Assembly: GCA_001949185.1 (NCBI GenBank)
Contig: BDGG01000008.1
Coordinates: 1,175,648 to 1,239,647, forward strand
Source of the DNA: Ramazzottius varieornatus
Lineage: Eukaryota; Tardigrada; Eutardigrada; Parachela; Ramazzottiidae
Direction of reading: 5' to 3'
Length of the DNA: 64,000 bases
The translations under genes and the position numbers were made by a program. Positions within the stretch are counted from its first letter, which is position 1, and every line of letters begins with the position of its first letter. Below the pieces are notes generated by a model that did no database searches, was not told where the DNA came from, and saw nothing but the letters and a program-made list of their open reading frames with translations. Shown here in pieces: positions 56,207 through 64,000 of this stretch.

Positions 56207-58690
56207 TCAAGTTGTGGATTTCTTGGTTTTTTTGGTGTGAGAAGTATTCCTTGGGGTGATGGGCGGTTGTTCGCTCGCTTGGTCTTCGTCGCTGGAGTCA
56301 AGAAGGATCAGTCGTTTTTTTGTCGGTGTCGGTCTGATTGGTGAAGTGGAGGGTGAGGGACTCGGAGTTTCTTCAGATGAGCTAATTGGAGCTTCAGGTG
56401 CCGTTTGGTTCTTGGGTTTCGTGGTGAAAAAGTTGGTCGTATCTGGCGTTGGCAAATTTCGGTAAAGCTCACACAGCGGAAGGACGTTCAGGGAGACACC
56501 GTATTCCGGATTGCTTGTGACTGTTCGCTGGTACCGACGTAGAAAACGCTATGTTGATATTCCAGTTCGAAGAGGTTTCCTTGCAACTTCAGGACATGTA
56601 AAAACATGTAAACCTCTGAAGACATGTAAGGGGAAATCGAGTTGACCTGGAGCAGAGGATTTGAAACAGGGTACGGTGTGAATATCGGCGTGCACGTACC
56701 ATGACGTTTGTAACTTTAAGGTTGAACTGCTGAAGAGTGGTGTTATCGACTACAGACATGGTAACTTCTTTCTGCGTACGAGTAGAATGATGTCTGGAAA
56801 CATGGAAACTGATTGGAAACTGTATGTCAGCTGGAAAAGCAATAAACTGTGTTAGACTCAGGTTTATCCTACTGAATGGTTGTGTACTGGGGTGGTCGAG
56901 CTAATCTTTCAAGGTTCGAAGGTGTGGAACGCCAGTTTGTCGGTTACGTACAATGTTCACGGTTGTGTTGTTTGTAAGGGGATGGTTGCACTATACTGGT
57001 GTTGCTCTGCGGAGCTGACGTCAACTTTTCGAAGTTCGATCATCTAGAGTGAAAATAAGGGCATATTCGCCGAAAGATCTGATGGTGTTTCAGTTATGAT
57101 AGAGTCTTACTTGACCGGTCTTCCAGTTCGATAGTTTGTCGAGGTGTGTTCAAAAGCAATTCCGTTTACTGATCCTGCATGATCAGCTAGCATGAATCTC
57201 TGGAGAAATTTGACGTTCGGCTTTCGTGGCTCATCGACGAACATAACAATAGCCTCTATAGACCTGCAGATACCGGATGAGTGCAGATTTTTGTTTATGT
57301 TATTTGGAAGCAGTAACCGTACGTACTCATGACTTCCTGGTTCAAGCGTGAGCAATCCTGTTTCAGACTTCTTGATCTTCAAGTTTCTAGGTATTATTCT
57401 GTGTTTCTTCAGCTCGCTTCCAGGACCCTGTGCGGTCAACTCTTTTATAACGTATCGTTTCCTGTAATATCAAGTGTGGTCCTGAATTCCTGTATGGGTA
57501 CTCCTGAGTTAGATTTAGGTATGTTGTGTTGTTAGGGTTCGGCTTACTTCATGTATACTTCGGCACGTTCGATATCTAGTAAGGCCCAGATGGCTGTTTT
57601 TTGTCTCGGTCGTCCGGAATATCTGGTGCGTGGGCAGCGTCTAGAAATTATTTACACTGTTAACCACAGTGTGGCATCGACAAAGCACGATTTTCTTACC
57701 GACTTCACGGACACCGTCGCATATGGTCATAGTCGTAGCTCGGTCGCCATCGCCAATACCAATTACTGTAATGTCGATCAATTGGACCGTGATAGGATTC
57801 GGGGTGAAAACAGGGTAAATCTTTCGGACCGAACACGCCGGCTGATAAAGAAATCGCTGCCATCGATAAGTCGAAGATAGGTCAGAACTGGTACTAAATA
57901 TTGGTGTGAGTTTGTGGAGTTCCAGAGTGTCGAGTGGGTTGTTGCGGTTGCTTGGGAGATGGTAGTTTACGTAACAACCGTGTCGTAGTTGTTGCAGAGC
58001 CTAACTACCCATGAACAGAAAGCCAGCTCGAGAAGGGACGAATTGCGATGCGTCATCATTATGCCCGTCCGTCCAAAAATGCGCTGTATTATGAGCGCGT
58101 ACGATCTGCGCGTGTGCGCACCAGCCAGTCTTGTTCTGCACTGTTCTGGTTTTCGCCAGCAGGTCGTTGGGGACTCTATCAGGAATTAGAAGGGACTGGT
58201 TGGTTCATTGGTGAGAGGAAGTACAGGGCTCAAGTCCACTAAATAGTGTTACGGTTTTATTGCGAGATGGTGCGTGCATGGCGTAATAGAATTTTAAGCA
58301 CACATTCAAAAACCAAGGACAAAGTCAGCGCAAACTTGGACGACGTATCATAACGATAAAATTTAAAACGAAAGTCGCATACAACGGTGCATAGATCGTT
58401 TACCCATGCTATGGAGATAATGGGTAGAGCGATCACAACGGCAGGTGAGTGTGTCATCGCCGGACAGTAAAAGTGTGGGGAAGTCGCAACTGCATTTCCG
58501 AATTTGCGTAACCATCTCTCCAGTTAGGCAGAGAAATTTGATTGACATACTGCAAGAAAGCCTTATTGTGGTGTTGTGTACAGTTGACTTTTTTTTGAGT
58601 CGCCTTCCTACGTGATTCCCAGTCGGTTCGAACATTAACCGTACACGCTTCTTCTGAATCGTGTACTGAGTGTTTCCGAGCCATGCGATC
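56207..58690 (-). CDS. Helitron-associated RPA-like protein (fragmentary)
   Basis: Minus-strand pieces downstream of the Helitron helicase. At about 57630-57830 a frame reads ITVIGIGDGDRATTMTICDG, and 57107-57439 contains FLQRFMLADHAGSVNGIAFE; both resemble OB-fold strands of replication protein A. 56207-56455 is a Pro/Ser/Thr-rich tail (PETPSPSPSTSPIRP-like) with DSSDEDQ. Some Helitrons carry RPA-like single-strand binding proteins, which supports this reading. Exon joins could not be fixed and frames between 57440 and 58690 are uncertain. Confidence 0.4.
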
Positions 58691-59250
58691 CGGCCGATAC
58701 GTCCATCATCCCGCCAAAATGGTCCCTCTCTTCATACGAGCTGTCCCATTTTCAAGACAGCGTTGGCACTTACCAAGTGGCTAAATGGAACAACCCTTCG
58801 TATTTTCTTGAGAAGTTTTGAGTGTTGTATCTTAGCGCAGTGGTCCGTGACCGACACTACTTTCGCGTAGTAGTACATCACGTCACCGCATTTAGCGTAT
58901 ACTCAACGATCTAATCGCGAAAAGATAATTGGACTATTGGGCGCTTATTGTATATTGGGATGGGAAACTTGACCAACCTATATTAAAGTGTCCAGCCGCG
59001 TTCGAAATCTGGTGAGGGTATAGGACGGTATTTTATATCGATAAATCCCTGCCTAAGAGCGGTGAAAAGGTCAAAAGATCAGAACGTGTATATCGGTAGC
59101 GCTGCTGTGATATGAGAGATATTGCCTAAGCAACATTTTTTCGAATTTACGTAGGAAGTTTTGGCTTAGAATTTGGGTCACGGAGTGTTACAGTTTTGCA
59201 ATAAGGTACAACAACGAACGAGTAAACTGACATTCTCTAAATTTTCAAAT

Positions 59251-61102
59251 TTACAGTAACAATTCTTTGTAGACCACATTAGTGGTTATGGCATGTCCAT
59301 TAGCGTCAAGTTTGTCGTGACTTGTAAGAACGAGAACTCGACTTAGGGCGACAGCTAGTTTGTAAGCGACGCATTCTTTCCGTGAGTCGATTCCGGTTTT
59401 CTCTAGCGTCACTCCTTGAGAACGGTTTATTGTCTTGACATAACCTGCTCGCACGGGAAATTGCTTGCTTGTTAGACGAAGTCCTCTTCTCTGTACGTTC
59501 ATTGTAAAATTAATCCGCGGTAGGTAGAAAACGTTTTTGGTCTGCATGGTCCGTACTTGTTAAGGTTCCTTGTTACACCCAAGATTGTGACTTGAGTGTT
59601 GTTGAGCAGTCCTTCGTCGGGCGATAAGTTACTTACAACAAAACATTCCATTCCAACGTTTAGACGGAGTTCACGGGGTGGGATATTAGGAAAGTTGATT
59701 TGGTTGAAAAATTCGGTTGTTACGTTGTTTCTGAAGAATTGTGAGACATCTGCTGACTCCTGTAGTTCATCGTGACTGAAGAGCGGCACGAATTCTTCGT
59801 CCAGCAGGTCGCATATTTCTGAGTTTAGAGTGTCCACGTCTTTGTACAGAACGCTAAGGAGACATTTAGCGGAACTCAAAGGGTTCGGTGGATGGGAGCT
59901 TGGGACAGACAAACTGCTTCCAGTATTCGACATCGGTGGTTGCGGTAATCAAACTCAATATCACTTTTCCATCTTTATCACTCGGGAAGGCGCCGTTGGC
60001 GATTTCGTCAACAAACTGAGAGAACTGGGGATCGGCTTCTTGTCGTAATGGTACGGTAAGGGCGAAAACCTGAAAAATTTCCCAGAGCTTCGAGAACTTT
60101 ATGCTCGTTTGTACTGTAGCTTCGCGGTATGCATGCTCGAGAATGGGCGGTATTTGGTAAAAACCACCGGCGCCGATAAAAAGCAGTCCGCCGAATGGCG
60201 AGTGAGATTTGTCTCGAACTCTACGCAGCATAACATCCACAGCTTCAAGATTGCGCTTATTTATCATCGTGATCTCCTCCCAAATTACGAGTGTCGCTTC
60301 TCGAAGTACACTTGCTCGCTGCGAACGTAAGGATACTTCATAGTGCTGGCGACGATACGGTGTACCGATACCGTATCGAGATATGCCGACTCCGCCCATT
60401 CGGTTCTGGTGCTAATTCTGTCCAGGTTTCCATGTGTTTGAAGTCCTGGTATAGTCATGTATTTGCTGCATCCGGCGCTTTCGATCTTGCTAATACTTTA
60501 TGTGGAAATCGGCTTCTTAAGTTTTTGGGCTTGAACCAGTGGAATTCCGAAAAACTAAAATTCCAGGAATATCGATGTCGCTGCGATATGATACAATATA
60601 TCGCAAATACGGTATCGGAAAAATATCGATATCGAATAAATATCGAAGGCCGCAATAAAATATCCGTCGATATTGTATCGAAAAATATCGTATCGAATTT
60701 TATCGTATTTTTGCTAGTGCTAATACTTCACACTCAATCGGAGTGAAATTGTACGGGTCATCGCGCACAGGGATTTTGAGTAAAGTAGGGGCTGTACGTC
60801 CACCTGGGTACATAATACTGTACGTCACTCCATTCAGAGTGTAAAACTAGAGAAAGAGTTCTCATACGGTGACCATAACAGTGACGTACGTGGATTTCGG
60901 GAGAGCATACAGTAGCCACGAACCCGGAACTTGCGTAACGCAAAGCAATCTTACCAGAAGCTTGGGTGTATCGAGCGATTGTGTTCAGAAGAAACGATTT
61001 CCCACGCCCGGGTGCACCGTCAACGTAGAAAACCCCGGGTAGTTTCGAGTCGATATGTTTCTGAATTTCAGTTCGAATTGTACTTTGTTCAAAGTTCAGC
61101 AT
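59251..61102 (-). pseudogene. Helitron Pif1-type helicase domain
   Basis: 60758-61102: FYVDGAPGRGKSFLLNTIARY-type Walker A. 59866-60399: ATLVIWEEITMINKRNLEAV (Walker B, Glu for the usual Asp) and FGGLLFIGAGGFYQIPP. 59499-59933: IPPRELRLNVGMECFVV. 59251-59547: GYVKTINRSQGVTLEKTGID and VALSRV (motif VI). Consecutive pieces lie in different frames, and about 357 bp of ATATCG-rich DNA interrupts the stretch between Walker A and Walker B. Confidence 0.8.
60565..60710. repeat. ATATCGAT-rich patch
   Basis: About 14 ATATCG/CGATAT-type units in 145 bp, many self-complementary, within the insertion that interrupts the helicase. Confidence 0.7.
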
Positions 61103-61297
61103 GTTCAGTGAGTCTTGATATAGTGTGGCACTGGTACGTGAGTCGTGTCGTAGTTTCTCTTTGTTAATCTCGGATTGTTGGTTTAGTGGTGTAGGAAGGA
61201 AGAACTCCTCAAGCGTTCGCTTTCTAGCCTAGCCGAAAGGTCACGAAGGAGACGATTTTCGGACAAATAATCTGGCAGTTGATCGCAGAGTCTGAAA

Positions 61298-63999
61298 TCA
61301 AGCTGCATGAATTCCCTGTGCTTGCTGAATAGCGCTTAATGCGGGTACACCTTCTGTGATTAACAGGACAAACGGAAACCGTAATTGCCTTGGTGAGCAT
61401 AAAGCTTGTTTCGCTTCATCCATGCAAATTTCAGATTCCGAAGTGTTTTCAAGCAGTCCCATCGCTTTGCAACATTCCGAAAAGGAGATACGTCGTGCCG
61501 TTGAATCTGCGGAGCTCTTCGTACGATCTTGCAGGCTTGTGCTGTAGTAGAAGTCGAAGATACCAAGGTTCTCCACTTTACAGTCTTTTCGTCTCCATTC
61601 TGCTAATGTGAAGGGTTGTTCTGCGGTGTACCGTACCTCTGCTGGGTGGAGGAACTCGGTCGTGCCAGACTTCCTCAGTTTGCCGGGTATTGGTATCTTC
61701 TTGAGGTCGTTCAAGAGACACAAAGTACTTCTCGTAGTATTGCAAGTATTTTATCTAATACAGATATTTGTATAGGTACATAATTAGTGTCACGGAAGCA
61801 GCAAGTTCGACGTTAATATGGCACTCGAATTTCATCAGCATTTCGCTATTATAGCGAACAACGTTGCGATCTCTCTCCCTCTCCGCCTTTTGTACTGTGG
61901 ATATCCAGCATCATCTATGAACGTTTCTCCGTTAACTGGTTTTGGGTACCTGTAAGGACATTGCATTGTTGCTTTCTGTTTCTCCGATCGGTAGCATCGA
62001 AGTGTAGTGTCGATGAAGCATGTGTTTCTCGACTAACGTTCGTAGCTTTTTGTCGTTAGGAAGTTCAGCTCAGATCACGGCATAGATTTCTGTAGGACTT
62101 TGTGGTTCTTTAGCCATTTTCACGGCTATATGCGCATGAGGAAGTCCACGTGTCTGGAATTTAACGACTGAGATTTTTCAGGTCTTTTCGGAACCGAAGT
62201 ACTTCGGACGTTTGGCTTGCAACCTTACTAACTTCGCTTTGAAGACCATATTTGCAATATCTGGTCGATCTGATGCACTTTGGCCACGCAATAAACGCCT
62301 CTTGATTTCGGACCAGTTGGGGTTACAGGTGAACGTAATGAAATACGTGGGGTTTCCGAGGCGGCTAACTATTGCTGAAGCATCCGACTTAATTTTCTGA
62401 TTATGCCGATACGAGCCGATGAATAAAGCAGGCAAAAATATCCTTCCTTTATTTGCTCCTGATTCGAAGTCGTTCTTTCGGCAAATTTTCGCTTGATTAT
62501 AAAGAACGAAATTCAGTCGTTCTTCCTCGATGCAGCTGAATGTATCAACGGAGAATTCATTGAACAGTCTGCCAAGTAGATGTAGTGCGGTGCATCGCAA
62601 TATCAAAATTTGGTAGAACATCATCATGCTTAGTTTACACTTAGCTTTCAGTTCTGTACTCCAGCCATTACTGTATTACCTCTAAGGTTTCGCGCGGTCA
62701 CGTGACAGATCGGTGAATTACACCCGGGACCTCATATCACTGATTGTTTGATTGGACATATTGCTGCGCTTGATTGGCCAGGAAATTTTGATTGATGGCA
62801 GTGAAGTTTTTGTCGCCGCCACGCAATATTTACTGGCCTGTCACGTGACTGCGCAGAACCTTAGAGGTAATGCAGTACTTCCTTCCGGACATATCAGAAC
62901 ATAATTTAGGGGCATGAATAATCCGGAAGTTGCTTTTATGAACGTCGATTGCTTATCTGTGTTCTTCCAACATACGACACTTCGTTGTTTTTAGATCCCC
63001 GGATCTGTCAGGAACAATAACCGCGCCGATTTCGTTAGAACTTTGTACGGTCGACTCAAGTCGCGCATGTTCTGATGGCTCCTAACTGGTGTAGTAGGGG
63101 ATTACACCGGAAGAGAATAGTTCGTAACTTCTTTACAATATCCCGGTCCATTTTCAAGTCGTTGATAACTTCGTTCGGGTATTCTGCATCGTTGACGTAC
63201 CATCGTAGAGGGCCGGACGCTGGATTACCTGGTAGCATTCGGTGGTAGGTTTGGCCTCTCAGAACCACGTTACTGGGGCCGGTTTGTTGCCCAGAGCATC
63301 CGCTAGTTCCGCGTACCGACATTGAAAATAAATTGTTATACATGCGTGACTGGTCTCGAAGCTTTCTTGACGACCTATGCAGATTCTCCAGCTCTGCAGG
63401 CAGTGCGGGCATCATCAATAATTCGCAGGGATTTTTTGTTCTATTCCCGCAACAGATTCCAACAGATTCTGTGCCCATAATTGTTGCTTTGTAACGTCCG
63501 CACGATATCCATTCCAACTGCAATGTGGTCATCACTCTGAACATGGTTCGTACTCTACACAGGTTTGTATCGGTATACGCATGCTTACACCAGATTTTGT
63601 TCGGCCACGATTCGATGACTCCACAACAGTTACTGCATTCTGTTTCACGCTCCGAGCCGTCATCATCCCCATATATGTTGTCACTTCCAGTAGTGTAGTG
63701 TGAATACAGATCGTCCTCAGAATCGAGTTCAACACTAGACATGTCAACTAATTCTGTATGATCGGAGTTACTTCTGTTTGGCGATTCAGAGCTACGCATC
63801 ATACGATTATCCAAAACATCAACTTCCGTAACATCTCCAGCAGACTGGGAACTAGTATAAGAGCAATTTTCACCATCGTCGGCATTGTCATCCGATGTAT
63901 GTGACGTGGATATCAGGTCTCTATTGGGTGCATGATGGGTTTCCTCAGCCCACAATCGTTTAGCTACACGCAGCCGTAAAATAGAGGATTTCGAAGTGC
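61298..63999 (-). pseudogene. Helitron N-terminal and HUH Rep domains
   Basis: 63056-63999: acidic lead, then GICCGNRTKNPCELLMMPAL, SRMYNNLFSMSVRGTSG and LRGQTYHRMLPGNPASGPLR, the Helitron-like N domain; open at the window edge. 62178-62627: IFLPALFIGSYRH, YFITFTCNPNWSEIKRRLLR. HUH motif RGLPHAHI at 62127-62150. The paired-Tyr motif YLYKYLY is near 61756-61780, preceded by DAGYPQYKRR. In-frame stops at 62178-62180, 62070-62072 and 61756-61758 break the protein. 61298-61723 continues toward the helicase (FTLAEWRRKD). Confidence 0.8.
62669..62877. mobile_element. TA-flanked MITE inside the Helitron
   Basis: 209 bp with ~40-bp inverted ends TACTGTATTACCTCTAAGG...GTCACGTGACAG (4-5 mismatches). 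The outer TA suggests a mariner-type target site. No ORF. It interrupts the Helitron between the N domain and Rep. Confidence 0.8.
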
Positions 64000-64000
64000 C

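Larger units (their letters stand above)
56207..64000 (-). mobile_element. Decayed Helitron, truncated by window edge
   Basis: Minus-strand order from the right edge: Helitron-like N-terminal domain, HUH Rep nuclease, Pif1-type helicase, then RPA-like ORFs. It moves by rolling-circle replication. Inactivated by at least three in-frame stops in Rep, a TA-flanked MITE insertion (62669-62877) and a foreign AT-rich insertion in the helicase (about 60400-60757). The 5' end lies beyond 64000; the 3' CTRR terminus and hairpin could not be placed. Confidence 0.8.

Noticed and set aside
1-64000. Prokaryotic features: operons, Shine-Dalgarno sites, CRISPR arrays, prophage
   Set aside because: Genes are split by spliceosomal introns throughout; repeats are inverted or dispersed rather than regularly spaced with unique spacers.

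Overview
This window is nuclear DNA from a compact, intron-rich animal genome. Genes are split by many short GT-AG introns (about 60-300 bp). I rebuilt gene models by joining exons in phase and matching them to animal protein families (RASGAP, GRIPAP1, CNBD2, PHF5A, DDX47, protein 4.1, RABL3, GPALPP1). An intron-containing tRNA-Ile and a Helitron also point to an invertebrate metazoan. The phylum cannot be fixed from sequence alone; a small-genome ecdysozoan such as a tardigrade would fit, but this is a guess.

Layout, 1-20.4 kb: a 5'-truncated SynGAP/DAB2IP-type RasGAP (+); a secreted DOMON-domain protein (-); exosome subunit RRP43/EXOSC8 (-); tRNA-Ile(UAU) with an intron (-); a membrane-anchored alpha carbonic anhydrase (-); about 2.2 kb of mostly non-coding DNA with a TA-flanked MITE; an unresolved small gene (-); mitochondrial ATP synthase subunit c (+); DHFR (-); GRIPAP1/GRASP-1 (+).

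20.4-29.7 kb: a local tandem array of an unrecognised coiled-coil gene. Two copies are well preserved (gene 1 about 21.3-25.2 kb, gene 2 about 25.9-28.1 kb) and a third appears decayed (28.3-29.7 kb).

29.8-49.5 kb: a CNBD2-like cyclic-nucleotide-binding protein (-), PHF5A (-), the DEAD-box helicase DDX47 (+), a 14-exon protein 4.1-like FERM gene (+) with a 5-kb first intron, the Rab-like GTPase RABL3 (-), and GPALPP1 (+).

49.5-64 kb: a gene-poor, transposon-rich tract. It holds foldback MITEs, a relic transposon with a psq/pogo-like HTH, a 425-bp dispersed repeat pair, orphan exons of an unknown gene, a pseudogene copy of two FERM-gene exons, and a decayed minus-strand Helitron (Rep, Pif1-type helicase, RPA-like ORFs) that runs off the right edge.

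A feature linking the gene-rich part is a dispersed hairpin repeat of about 47 bp (AAGTGGCGCAC...GTGCGCCACTT). At least 16 copies are present, nearly all inside introns, and none were seen in the transposon tract beyond 46 kb. The genes are mostly housekeeping (RNA decay and splicing, rRNA processing, folate, ATP synthesis) or signalling and cytoskeleton (RasGAP, GRASP-1, 4.1, CNBD2, RABL3). Shared function between neighbours is not evident.
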